A stretch of 64,000 bases of DNA from Euborellia annulipes (taxonomy: Eukaryota > Arthropoda > Insecta > Dermaptera > Anisolabididae), in NCBI GenBank assembly GCA_023213315.1, contig JAKCPI010009403.1, positions 1 through 64,000 of the forward strand, written 5' to 3'. The stretch's first letter is position 1, and each line of letters opens with the position of its first letter. Below are positions 10,960 to 22,206 of the stretch, one piece after another. A model generated the notes under the pieces. That model ran no database searches and was not told where the DNA came from. It worked only from the letters and a program-made list of their open reading frames with translations. The translations under genes were made by a program, and so were the position numbers.

Positions 10960-11115
10960 CCTTGTTATGCATTAGTGTGTCAAGCGCCAGCTACTGGGTT
11001 TTGAGAAAATTTAACATTAAAGTTTTTTGTTTTCATTGGATTATATGTAATTTTTTTTTTTGCCAATTGTGCAAGTAAATATAAATTTGTTTAGGACATA
11101 TTTCATAAAAAAATT
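10960..11115. mobile_element. Partial copy of the TGGACC foldback
   Basis: TGGACCTTGTTATGCATTA and a following GCCAATTGTGCAAGTAA / TTAGGACATATTTCAT segment match the element at 47,464-47,714. Sequence between 11,116 and 11,970 shows no recognised feature apart from a short GAGTCGCTCCCGCGACTC palindrome at 11,645. Confidence 0.5.
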
Positions 11116-11971
11116 GGAATTGCCCTTTGAGGGGTTAGGTACACCACTATTTATTTGAATTTGTGGTGGGTGATAAGATTTGACAATTTCTGCTGCATTT
11201 TTTATATTAAATTTCCTACAAACGTGAATTTCATTTTTTTTTTAAAAGAATTTTTCTATTTTTTTTAAATATATTTTTTAATATACTCTATTTTCGTATT
11301 GTGAAGCGCACATAAAAAAAAAAAAGAAGTCTTCAAGATTAATTTTTAATGCTAAAGTAAGTAAATTTTCATTAAGTGATATAATCAAAATAGGAAACTT
11401 ATTTTTTTTTTTTTTTAGAGTAAATTAGTTTTGGTGAGGATTGGTGGGCTATGAAAGGGGAGGAGGAGGCCCAAAAAAACAAACTTTACGATTTTTCGGA
11501 TTATAAGTAAATTTCATATACAATAGTTATTGATATTAAAATAAAATGAGCTAAACTAATTCAAATTTTATATTTTTCAGATGAAGTATTTTCTTGACAT
11601 TATTTTTTTTCATTTTGGTTAAAATAAAAACAAACTAATTTAACGAGTCGCTCCCGCGACTCTTGATACGGGAAATATTTTGGCTTAAGAATATATCATT
11701 ATCACCTAGTGATATCTACTCATCGAATTGAAGGGGGCAAGGAGTCCACTTTCGTTTGTATTTGCCTAAATCCTTCCCTGAACAACACTGGGTTACTCAA
11801 ATTAGGCAACTTTAATTATAACCACCAGGTATAAAATTAATTGTTTATTTCAGTAGACTACTAAAATCGAAATTGATCCTTTGTTTTAATTTCCTATATT
11901 TTTCTTATTAATCGAATATTCGATTACTTTTTTTTACGAAATGAAATATAAAAAATAAAAGCAAAGAAAAA

Positions 11972-12064
11972 AAAATCTGGTATGACTGGTCGCACAGCAC
12001 ACAACTTTCTCTTACCCTCGGTAATCGAAAGTTGTGTTCTGTACTGTCACACCAGATTTTTCGT
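11972..12064. mobile_element. 90-bp hairpin MITE
   Basis: AAAATCTGGTATGACTGGTC pairs with the inverted end CACACCAGATTTT; the centre is CCTCGGTAATCGAAAG. It abuts a MITE-T copy. Confidence 0.75.
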
Positions 12065-12111
12065 GTCGACATATATTTAGTTTCCGCCGATATATTAGAA
12101 TTGAAGATGTA

Positions 12112-12395
12112 ATTTTTTTTTTTTTTTTTTTTTTAAACATTCACACTTTTTTCTCATTCCTCACTCACACTCACACACACATTCACAACCGTACCTTTTT
12201 CGGCAACTCAGGCCATATAAGACATTTACGATAACCGTTATTGATTTAATATACATATATGGGGTCCAGACATTCTTATTTAAGCCATTTGGTATGCAAA
12301 TGGCTTTAAATAAAATCATCGGACTGCCTGTGGTCCGAACCCGCGATGTTTGGTATACGAGGTTAGCACGCTAACCTCTACACCAAGCCCCGAGG
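12112..12395 (-). repeat. SINE-A, full-length tRNA-derived SINE
   Basis: On - it starts with a tRNA-like head: an A-box-like segment in GGTGTAGAGGTTAGCG (about 12,390-12,365) and a B-box-like GGGTTCGGACC near 12,340. The body follows (CCATTTGCATACCAAATGGC, TAACGGTTATCG, a GCCTGAGTTGCCG block), then a TGTGAGTGTGAG repeat and poly-A. The head is RNA-polymerase-III-promoter-like, but the rest is not a folded tRNA, so this is a SINE and not a tRNA gene. It is inserted in MITE-T. Confidence 0.8.
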
Positions 12396-12918
12396 GCGAT
12401 GTAAAATTTATAAGTATGGAAAATACAATATTTATATATTGTTACCATAGCAACCATTTCTCCCATCTTTCCTATGAAGTAGAAAAGTAAAGTGGTCTTC
12501 AGAAGGTTTCAATGGCAAAATGAGAAAAAACATTTAAAAAAACATCTAAAAAATAATTGATTTATGAATTTTAATCAAAATCGTTGGACCCAATTTTAGA
12601 AAATCGAAAAAAACTGAAAAGTACTTCAGTAAAGTACTAGGTAGTTTTTAACCGATTTTGTATAAAACCCTATTTTCACGCCCTAGGGGGGTGCCTAACT
12701 TAAATATAAAATTTCAACCTCCTAGCTCAATTCCTTCATCCTTTAAATTGAACACATACAAACAGAACATGTTGCGAAAACCACGGTTTTGGATTCAGGG
12801 AACCTCAAAACGTGTATATCCATTAAAATCTCGACATCGAATTTTTGACATGAATCAAATACTTTCTCTCTATATATATGTTTATTAACATATACATATA
12901 GGTAAGAAAAAGTAAAAA
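12396..12918 (-). mobile_element. MITE-T copy
   Basis: Antisense copy ending in CTCTCTATATATATG and the AGGTAAGAAAAAGTA terminus. It shares CCTCCTAGCTCAATTCCTTC and ATCTCGACATCGAATTTTTG with the other copies. Open frames on both strands at 12,658-12,937 are shadows. Confidence 0.7.
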
Positions 12919-13083
12919 AACTTAGTGTCAATGTCAAAATAGTTCAAACAATCTTTCTCTCTCAAGGTTAGATTATTGATTTCAATTATAGGCAATAACA
13001 AACTTAAGTTAGCCTAAATTTAATTTTATCACATAGCTATAGGTGTAGGCTTCTCGTTTGTATTAAAAGTGGGGATAACAGTT
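12919..13083. other. No recognisable feature
   Basis: Short AT-rich spacer between repeats. Confidence 0.4.
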
Positions 13084-13091
13084 ATTATAAA

Positions 13092-13365
13092 CAGAGGCGT
13101 ATATAGAAATTTTTTTCGGGGGGCCCGAACTAAAAAAGTTTTTCTGAGGAAAATTTTTTTTTAAGAAACTATACTTCTTTTCACACGAAATTTTTTGAGG
13201 AACATTTTTTTTCTATTGCGGAACCAAAGTTGTCCATCCTGCGGGAAAATTTGTTGCGCTGATGTCTGTATATCCCTATATATGTATATGTGTTTGGGAA
13301 ATTTCGGAGAGGGGGGGGGGGCCCCGGCCCCCTAGGCCCCCCCCCCCCCTTTAAATACGCCCCTG
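13092..13365. mobile_element. hAT-like MITE with 8-bp TSD
   Basis: Ends CAGAGGCGTATATAG and TAAATACGCCCCTG are flanked by a perfect ATTATAAA duplication (13,084-13,091 and 13,366-13,373). A long G-run followed by C-runs lies at 13,309-13,351. It belongs to the same subfamily as 24,147 and 58,707. Confidence 0.87.
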
Positions 13366-13449
13366 ATTATAAATATAAAATATAGGCCTATTATAAAATA
13401 AACTTGATTGGGCCGGCGCCCAGGGTAAGGGGAGTCCGCCCGCCGCGAA

Positions 13450-13868
13450 AGCGTGGATGGATATGCATGTTTTAAAGGTCTTCTGAATCAAAAAAAAGTA
13501 AAAATTGGTGCAAGATGGTCTGTCTGTGTGTGTTCAATTTAGGACATGAAGGAATTGAGCTAGGAGGTTGAAATTTTATATTTAAGTTAGGCACCCCCTG
13601 GAGCGTGAAAATAAGCTATTAATCTTAATCGACCAAATAGTACTAATTCTTTACTGATGCCCTCTTTTTAGTTTTTTCGATTTTCTCAAAATTCTTCTCA
13701 ACAAATTTGATTAAAATTCAAAAATCAATTATTTTTTTAGATGCTCTTTAAAATGTATATTCTCATTTTGCCCTTGGAATCTTATTGTTTAAAAACTTAT
13801 TTTCACGCCCTAGGGGGTGACCTAACTTAAATATAAAATTTCCAACCTCCTAGCTCAATTCCTTCATT
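13450..13868. mobile_element. Two inverted MITE-T fragments
   Basis: A + fragment (13,450 to about 13,785) is followed directly by a - fragment (about 13,790-13,868) that continues at 15,320 beyond the foldback element. Shared blocks are CTAGGAGGTTGAAATTTTAT and its inverse. Confidence 0.6.
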
Positions 13869-15319
13869 AGCTGGGCATACACGGAGAGGTAGAACTGTCG
13901 GTTTTGACCGGGGCGGTCCAATCTGTCGGGTCGATCCGCCACGGTTAAAACTTTCGTTATCAATTTGGCTTAAAAAAGTGGAGAGTTTGATCTGTCGGGT
14001 TGGACCGGGGCGGACCAATCTGTCGGGTCGATCCGCCACGGTTAAAACCGTCATTATCAATTTCGTTTAAAAAAACGGAGAGTTTGATCTGTCGGGTTGG
14101 ACCGGGGCGGACCAGTCTGCCGGGCCGGCTAAAACCGCCACGGTTAAAACCGCCACGGTTAAAACCGTCATCACTCACAAACGTAAAGGAAAAACCCGCA
14201 GATAAACCCGTATAGTTGGCCCGCCACGGGCCAAACCGTACGTGTATGGGCAAAATCTTTGGACCGCGGCAGTTTTAACCGCTGATTTGACCAAATCCGT
14301 GGACTTTCGTCTTGACGAAAGTTTTGCCTGCCGACTAGACAGATCAAGTCAAGAAGCCATTGGAATTTCCAAGAAAAATGGAAATAGAAAATTATTTAAA
14401 AAAAAAAAGTAATTAATCCTTTCTTCTCCTTTAAATAAAATCTTTAATTATCTGATTCTGAAGCTGCCAAAATGCGATTTAAGGTCCCCTGAGTCCATTT
14501 AAGTAGTTTTTGGAATGATGTCTGTGTGTATGTCTGTGGTATTTTGCACACATAAACTAGATGTAAAGGTCAAGAACTGAAAAGCTTTTGGTAAACATCG
14601 GACCATTAGGGGGCGCTCTAGAAGGAGGGCTAATATTTTTTTATTTCATAACCTATAATTTTTTTTGTATATTCAGAAACTAGACTTTCTCCCGAGTAAA
14701 ATGATATATAATATTTGTATCCTAATTTGCCATGACCTTAAATGATATTTAAAAAAAATAATAATAATAAATTTGTTTTTGTGAATGGTGATTAACTAAA
14801 ATATTTTCGAACATATTAATAGCTTAATTAATTAATAGGGGGAGGGATAACTTATTTTCTTTAAATGGTCAAAAAAATAAATTTGTAAAAAAATTTTGAA
14901 GTAACATGTCCTCCCCTACCCCCTCCAAAAATCGCGACTTAAAGAGATGGTCCGGGGCGGTCAAAACTGTCGCTTGTCCACTAACGAAAAGATCAGACCG
15001 TGAGTTCGGACCGCAGTCCAATCTGTTAGATTGATGCGTGGCGGTCAAAACTGTCGCTTGCTCACTAACGAAAAGATCAGTCCGTGAGTTTGGACCGCAG
15101 TCCAATCTGTTAGATTGATGCGTGGCGGTCAAAACTGGCGCGTGCTCGCCCACTAACGAAAAGATCGGATCGTGAGTTTGGACCGCGGTCAAATCTGTTA
15201 GATTGATCCGTGGCGGTCAAAACTGGCGCGTGCTCGCCCACTAACGTAAAGATAAATCCGTGCGTTTGGACCGGCACGGTCAAAACCGACGGTTCTACCT
15301 CTCCGTGTATGCCCAGCTA
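13869..15319. mobile_element. 1.45 kb foldback element with subterminal repeats
   Basis: Outer inverted repeats start AGCTGGGCATACACGGAGAG, and about 43 bp match with one change. Inside the left end, a unit with GTCGGGTCGATCCGCCACGG repeats two to three times; inside the right end, a related unit with GTCCAATCTGTTAGATTGAT repeats three times. It interrupts a MITE-T copy at CCTTCATT/ATTCTTTA, so the duplication is 1-3 bp. It is much more GC-rich than its flanks. The open frames within (13,827-15,192) follow the repeats and are not genes. The core at about 14,340-14,930 is AT-rich and contains a CTGCCAAAATGCGATTTAAG repeat fragment. Confidence 0.8.
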
Positions 15320-15505
15320 TTCTTTAAATTAAACACACACAGGCACACACACAGACCATGTTGCGAAAACCACTTTTATGAATTCAGGGGACCTCAAAAC
15401 GTGCATATCCATTAAAATCTCGACATCGAATTTTTGACATGAATCCAATACTTTCTCTCTCTATATATTAACATATATAGAGGTAAGAGAAATTAAAAAT
15501 CAAAG
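15320..15505 (-). mobile_element. MITE-T, distal half
   Basis: Continues the antisense MITE-T copy split by the foldback element: CACACACAGACC, ATCTCGACATCGAATTTTTG and the AGAGGTAAGAGAAA terminus. Confidence 0.7.
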
Positions 15506-16900
15506 TTGAAAAAATGAAAATGAAAATTTTAATTTTAGAGAAATATAATTATAAGTCCTTCATTTTATAATTTATACAAGTTAGTTGAATCCGATTTATC
15601 CTTTCCTTAACAAAACGACCGAAGCATTCGCAGAATGACCTATATCATCTCTCTATAATCTATATCGAACACAATTGATATTCAATTAATTTAAATAAAT
15701 TTTAATATGATTAGCTTTAACGATTACCAGGATGCATGAATTTAATTACCTGTATAAAATAAAAATAAAAACTCTTTAGAAAACCATCAGCCCTTCATTT
15801 ATTTCCCATTTCACAACTAGAAGACATTGAGTTATCGATTTGTTTACATGATAAATTGGATGTACTTGAAAAAGGCTTTGTTAATTTTAACTATAAATAA
15901 TTTTTCGTATTCAAAATATAGAATAATATATTGATTTATTTAGATTAAAAAAAATCTTACGTGAATCGAAAGAGTAATAACCTCATTAAAGTAAACATAG
16001 CGAGGAAATGAAGGGGCATTGGTAGAAATCCTAGAGCTACAATGACCTCACTACAACTAGGAAATTATCTTTGTTGGGGCCCGATCGTTAAAATTCGTAC
16101 CTTTTAATAGAAATATATGTGTGTGTGTTGGTGGTGGTTTTGTGATAATATCTTAAGTTAGTAACCAGGGAGACGAGGCAATGTATTGGTCAGAGGCAAC
16201 ACACGCGAGTTGACAACCAAACAACCTAACTACTCCAAATCCATCAGAGAGGCCCATCACCTTTGGCCTATATCCAGGCATTCTTCTTCCGGATTTATTT
16301 AAATTCTTATTATCAACCATTTGCATAGTTAATAAAGCATTTTGTTATAAAGCTATATTTTTATTTGATTTATTTAAAAAGATTTAATGAGAAGATTGAG
16401 TATGCAAATAATGTTTTTAACATACCATGATGACTATACTTTCTCAGAAAGATGTTTTCTTTTCGAAAAAAAAAATGAATAGGCCTACTATTATTGATTT
16501 CAATTTAATATTATATTACAACCTTTCGACTGCTATTTCGTAATATGATTCAATTTCAATATATTAAAAATATTCTTTTTCTTACTTGTCCCTGTATTTT
16601 GGTGTGGGGACTTAAAATCAAACGCGTTCAAGAGAAATAGGAACACCCTCTGCACAATGTAACTTTTGATGAAAATGTGGAAGAACTGAACTGCATTTTA
16701 GGAGAAAGAAATTCCAGTATATAACGAATTGTGGCTGTTATATAATTAGATTAATGATATAGGCAGCATCCTCTTTATATTATTAATCTGAAAGAAATTC
16801 CAGTCTTAATTCTGGTAACTCCTGGAGTCTAATCACGTCGAGATGCCAAAATCTGTTTAATTGAGGACTTGATAATAATAATAAATGATAAATTTTAACT
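15506..16900. other. Repeat-poor intergenic DNA
   Basis: AT-rich sequence with a TGTGTGTGTTGGTGGTGG stretch at about 16,120. I could not find a coding exon with flanking splice sites, nor repeats shared with other parts of the window. Confidence 0.4.
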
Positions 16901-16902
16901 GT

Positions 16903-17155
16903 AGAAGGTGAGTTCGCTCAGGGTTCCTTGTGGATACGTGGATGGCGACCACGAGCTGCCCGAGCTAGGACAGGCAGTCTTTCTGTTCTCAGTATGTCTG
17001 TCCCTTCCTCTTTTCAACAGGCGTCAGACCGTACGACGGGCTGGCCTATTCTATCCTTCTCGGTCGCAAAAACGCATGATAGGTTTGAAGGGAATAAGTG
17101 AGGTCCCCCGACCCCGCATCCTCGGGAATAAGCCAAGGTCAGAATAAGAACTGTA
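16903..17155 (+). repeat. REP-C, about 230-bp GC-richer repeat
   Basis: One of three similar copies (others at 26,208 and 51,800). Shared blocks are GGCGACCACGAGCTGCCCGA, GACAGGCAGTCTTTCTGTTC, TTTTCAACAGGCGTCAGACC and CGACCCCGCATC, ending in a polypurine tail. The length and A/G-rich tail suggest a SINE. I do not see a convincing B box, so the class is open. Open frames across it are shadows. Confidence 0.7.
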
Positions 17156-17214
17156 GAAGGTGAACGAAACGTTGAAAATGTTCATTCATTTATGTTTTAG
17201 AGAAAAGTATTGAA

Positions 17215-17395
17215 TAGATTTATAGCTGGATACAAGTTGCTGATGAGTAGCAGGATGAAGAAAGAAAAGCAGCTAGTATTTATTGCATTTATTTAATACC
17301 CCGGTCTCGACCGAAACGTTAGCCTAATGGTTATTAAATAAATGAAATAAATACTAGCTGCTTTTCTTTCTTCATCCTGCTACTCATCAACTATT
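17215..17395. repeat. GAAAC-core foldback family, hairpin copy
   Basis: Arms AAGAAAGAAAAGCAGCTAGT and the inverse ACTAGCTGCTTTTCTTTCTT enclose CGGTCTCGACCGAAACGTTA. CTGATGAGTAGCAGGATG sits at the outer end, and its inverse closes the structure. Confidence 0.75.
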
Positions 17396-17554
17396 TATGT
17401 TTTAGAAAATTTAATAACAATATCGATAGTCCTTTTACAGATATTTCTCGGTCTATTATTTCATTTTTGAGATTTAAAACGCAAAATACAGTAGATCAAT
17501 ATACGAAATCGAGCCCTCTTCCCCCTTTCCTCTTATACTTGTAAACAATTTTTT

Positions 17555-17800
17555 TTTTTAATTAACTTGGTCTGGGGGCCTGGCAACAGAGAAGAGCAAG
17601 TCATCACAATCGATGCAGTTAAGCAATGCCAAGCAAGGCGAAAGCTCGGGATTGGTTATTCCGAGCAATCAGCGTGTGGAACGTCCCCCGGTAGCTATCG
17701 GTATCCTATATAATTTAAAAATATTTATAACAAAGTCATGCCCTAAATGGCCTCAATAGCCGAAATGGGTTTAAAAAAATTAAGTTGAACTCTGAAATAG
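17555..17800 (+). repeat. SINE-like repeat, possibly 5S-related head
   Basis: GTTAAGCAATGCCAAGCAAG...GGATTGGTTATTCCGAG loosely recalls the internal part of 5S rRNA. It is followed by CCCCCGGTAGCTATCGGTAT and a SINE-like end CCTAAATGGCCTCAATAGCC. The second part recurs at 20,155-20,260. The 5S relation is a weak resemblance by eye. Confidence 0.4.
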
Positions 17801-17877
17801 CGGCTTACTGGTATAAAAATATTTTTCTTAACAAACATTTATCTTATTACTATTGGAAAGGTGGATGCAGCCAGTAT

Positions 17878-18300
17878 CTTTACTCTGTAGAGTTTCGGTA
17901 ATGATTTGAGAAAACAAACGCTATATTTTCAGTAATTTTTTTATTAGTTAGCAAGGCAATAATTCCAAATATTTCGGAGACCTATCGGCACTCCCTTCAG
18001 TGGATTTCACCTCATTAACCACATACGGCCCTTACAATTAAAACGCTTGGGAGCGACCATGTTTTATGACCAGCAATTATTAATCATTAATCACTAAATG
18101 ATTAAGGGCCGTATGTGGTGAATGAGGTGAAATCCACTGAAGAAGGAGTGCTGATAGGTCTCCGAAATATTTGGAATTATTGCCTTGCTAACTAATAAAA
18201 AAATTGCTGAAAATATAGCGTTTTCTTTTCTCAAATAAACCAACTTCAGCAACACCACTTAAGGAGAGTTTCGGTAATGATTTTCAAAGCCATCTTCAGT
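17878..18300. repeat. GAAAC-core foldback, long inverted arms
   Basis: Arms of about 115 bp (about 17,928-18,045 and 18,106-18,225) are near-perfect inverses containing TTCCAAATATTTCGGAGACC and GGATTTCACCTCATT. CTGAAGAAGGAG...CTCCGAAATATT on + is the degenerate core of the family. A further GTTTCGGTAATGATTTTC segment and CCATCTTCAGTCC follow at 18,268. Confidence 0.75.
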
Positions 18301-18379
18301 CCTTTAAGATAGAAATATACTTGTTATAAAAATTAAATGTTAACAAAAAAATTTTTTAATACATTATATATATAGCAGA

Positions 18380-18600
18380 ATTCTGCTTTGGACACAGAGC
18401 AGTCATCAACTTAAAGAAGGCACCTCATTAAACATGTTTAACGCCCTTAAGGTATTTAAAAATAATAAAATTAGACTAAGCCCACCTACTAAATTCTCGC
18501 GGCTCTGAAGATGAAGCATCGAAATATCTGCCAAATAAAGGACGTCAGGTGGAGCGATAAATCTGCTGGCTCCAACCCCATTACTCATTATTTTTAAAAA
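18380..18600 (+). repeat. GAAAC-core foldback family, fragment
   Basis: CTCTGAAGATGAAGCATCGAAATATCTGCC on + matches the family pattern CTGAnGATG, short stem, CGAAA. It ends near CTGCTGGCTCCAACCCC, similar to the family tail. The open frame on - at 18,406-18,588 is not a gene. Confidence 0.5.
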
Positions 18601-18687
18601 AATTTATATTTTCCATTGAAGAGTTGAAGTCTAAAGAAACCAGACTTTCTTAGGGAGAAATACTTCATTTTAAATCTTGTTTTTTTC

Positions 18688-18731
18688 AAGAGGCATTTAG
18701 AGTTAAGGTACTCTAACTCTAAATGCTTCTT
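18688..18731. repeat. Short perfect hairpin
   Basis: GCATTTAGAGTTAAGGTACT is followed at once by its inverse CTAACTCTAAATGC: a stem of about 17 bp with a very short loop. Confidence 0.6.
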
Positions 18732-19388
18732 AATCTTAATCTGTCACTGACGTCAGTGAAATTTTTTAAATAAGACCTTCAAATATTAGCACCGTTAAGG
18801 TGATTTGAGACTTAAAATTGATAGTTTAAAATAATATAAAATATTTTTTATTTAAAATTTTCTGCTGTGCGGTCAGTCACATATGATTTTTTATTTTAAT
18901 ATATTCTCGGTGGAGGCGGTCCTCCCACCCTCCCCCTTTAATCCGTCCCTGAGCCTTTTAGGCTAAAATCTATTAATATTTTTAACTTTATTAGAATTAA
19001 ATTTAAATCCTTTAATGACCTAAAAGAAAATTTCAATGTGTGAAAGTTGAGTAGTTTTTTTTCCTAATTTGAGAGGGTTTTATTTATTTATTTTTTTGTT
19101 TTTTAATATTTTTATTCATTGAAAAAACCTTGGACTTGAATTCTTATTTTCGACTAGTTATTCTTTATTAGAATGAATGTGAATCTAGTCAATGGTTTAA
19201 ATGACCTGAACTCGGTTAGAGCGCAACGCGACGATCGAAACTTAGGCACACATAAAAGCTAAGGTTCGAAAAAGTGTTAGGGCTTTTCATAGCAAAGTAG
19301 TTGGTGGCTCGACCAACCACCCCAATCAACAGTTACTAGTCCAGTCGAACCATTCTTGTGCTTGCATTCTTTTACTTTGTATTTCACC

Positions 19389-22170
19389 ATGGAGAGTTGT
19401 GGGCTCAGTCTCATCAAATATATTCTTTTTGCTTTCAATCTCATCTTTGCGGTTAGTTCCATTACATATATTTTTATTTTATTTGTTCATTGTTATTATC
19501 TTTTTTGTTCAGTTCTCGATTTAAAAAACAAACATTAAAACCGAGATTAGTAAATCTATATTTAATTAAGAAAAATTAATGTTATTGAATTCTAATATTA
19601 ATTTTCTAAATATGTTTATTTATTAAAAAAAAAATTAAGTATTTTTCATAACTTTTTACTTTCCTTTTCTTTAGTTATACCATATCAAAATTCGAAAGCT
19701 ATCTAAAAGATCGCAATACTTTCTCTCTCTATATATTTCATATATCGGGTAAGAGAAAGTAAAAATATGATATAAAATATTTTTCAAAAATTGAAATTTT
19801 TTTAGGGCAAATTTTTACGGCTAATTTCTAGCTGAACTTTAGTGATTTTTTTAACTCTCTAAAATGGGTTTAACTCAAATTTTAAAATAAATATTTTTTA
19901 AATCTTTTAAAAAATAAAATTATTAAAAATTTTTATAATTAGGCCCTAGCAATTTTAGATTATTTAATTAAATTAAATTTTTTAACGGAGCAAATTCTAT
20001 GCATGTCAAAATAGTGATTTTTTGTATTGATTAATTCATTCATTTTCATTTTGAAGAGCTTAGACAAGTGTCCATTTTTTGTATTATCATAATTGAATAT
20101 TTACAATCGAGAAATAATTAATTTACATTACCCAACATCCAGAAAAAATTTTGGATCGTCCACCGGTAGCTATCGTACTATGTTATTTTAAAAATTAATG
20201 AAATAAAATTCAAACCCTTAAATGGCCTCAGTAGCCGAAAAGGGTTAAAAAAAAAAACCAAAAAAAATTTGAAAAAATAAGGATGAAAAGAACAAAACAA
20301 TATAAATTCAATTATTTTAATTTTTTTACTCATCTTCGAATTATCTTTTAGAAAGGAGTCGCTTGTTAAATTTGATAATTTTAATAATAATAGACCAATC
20401 GTAGTTTTATATACCAAAATATTTTCTATAAAGGTTAATTAATCTTGATTTTATATATCAATCAAATTCACAATAAAATCTTAAATATTTGATATTTTTT
20501 TAAAGTGTTCAATAGGAAAAAAATTTTTTTTTCACTATTTCAAATTTTTTTTTTTAATTATTGATTTCTTGTCTTATTAAAAGCTGTTTGTATAATTGTA
20601 CAAATAAAAAAAAATCTAAAAAAAATATTTGGAAGATATTCAATAGAGTATGTATAGAAATAGTATTTGGAACAACAAAAATTAAGAATTCTATTGTAAC
20701 CTTGTGATTAAAAAATGATGTCATCAATCTAAATAAATGTTGTGCAATACAATATGTATGAAAATCCAAACAAACCTAATTAATCGATTCACTACAAAAC
20801 ACTAAAGAAAATTTACCGAATATATCAATAAAACTACACGTTTTTAAATTAAAAAAAAATTTGCATGCGATAAATTCGTTTTATTTGATTAAATTGTGAA
20901 ATATTGATATATCATATACCATGACCTGACCAGTTATATTTCATGTTATAAAAGCCAAAAGTCATAGGGTAAAGGTAAAGAATAGGTTAGAACAATATTA
21001 TTAGAGAAAATAACTTTTATATTACTTGTCAATGATTATCTTCAGATTTTTAAAATTTATTTTTTTGAAATGATCCTAGACTTTTTCGTAAAAACGCGAT
21101 TATCTATAAAACTATTCAGAATAAATTGTCAGTAATTAAATTGTTTAGAACAATGCCATAATATCATATCATAATATGACAACAAATTACAAATTTCAAT
21201 ATTAATAAAAATGTGTTAGGTAGAGTAACTTTTTACTTTCTCTTACCTATGTATATATGTAATATATATATAGAGAGAAAGTATTGGATTCATGTCAAAA
21301 ATTCGATGTCGAGATTTTGATGGATCTTCACGTTTTGAGGTCCCCTGAATCCAAAAAAGTGGTTTTCGCGACATGGTCTGTCTGTCTGTGTGTGTGTCTG
21401 TCTGTCTGTCTGTCTGTGAACAAAATACCTCAAGAACGAAAAGAGCTAGGAAGTTGAAATTTTATATTTAAGTTAGGCACCCCCATGGGACGTGACACGA
21501 AGCTTTTGAACAAAATCGACCAAAAAGTACTAGTACTTTACTGATGTAGTTTTTCAGTTTTTTTCGATTTTCTCAAAATTTGCTCCAACGATTTTTTTTA
21601 ATATTCATATATCAACTATTTTTTAGATGCTCTTTAAAATGTATATTCTCATTTTGTGATTGAAATCTTCTGAAGACCACTTTACTCTTGTACTCCATAG
21701 AAAAGATAGGAGAAATGGTTGCCATGGTATCAAAATATAAACATTTTGCAATACTTATAAATTTTACATCTTGAATTCAATTGTACCCTACTGTCGGAAA
21801 CTAAATACATGTCGACACAAAAAATCTGGTGTGACAAGCACAGTACACAACTTTCGATTACCGAAGGTAAGAGAAAGTTGTGTGCTGTACGCCAGTCACA
21901 CCAGATTTTTACGTTTTATTTCAAAATCTGATAGTTTTAAAATTTTAATATTAAAAAATAAGGTGTTCATACGACCTCTTGTCCCGACTGGACGCTCGTT
22001 TGACCCGTTTTCATATTTTGTCCGCCCCGTTTTTTGCTTTTCGACCCAATTATCAGTAGAAACCTTAAAACAAAAAATCTGGTGTGACAGGCGCACAGCA
22101 CACAACTTTCTCTTACCTTCGGTAATCGAAAGTTGTGTTCTGTGCTTGTCACACCAGATTTTTGTGTCCA

Positions 22171-22206
<36 letters not shown>

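Noticed and set aside
12320..12395. Apparent tRNA gene
   Set aside because: Pol III boxes are present, but no closed cloverleaf forms and a SINE body and A-tail follow. The same head recurs at 22.4 kb.
13827..15192. Open frames on both strands in the 13.9-15.3 kb foldback
   Set aside because: They follow the GC-rich subterminal tandem units, repeat the same peptide blocks and have no domain.
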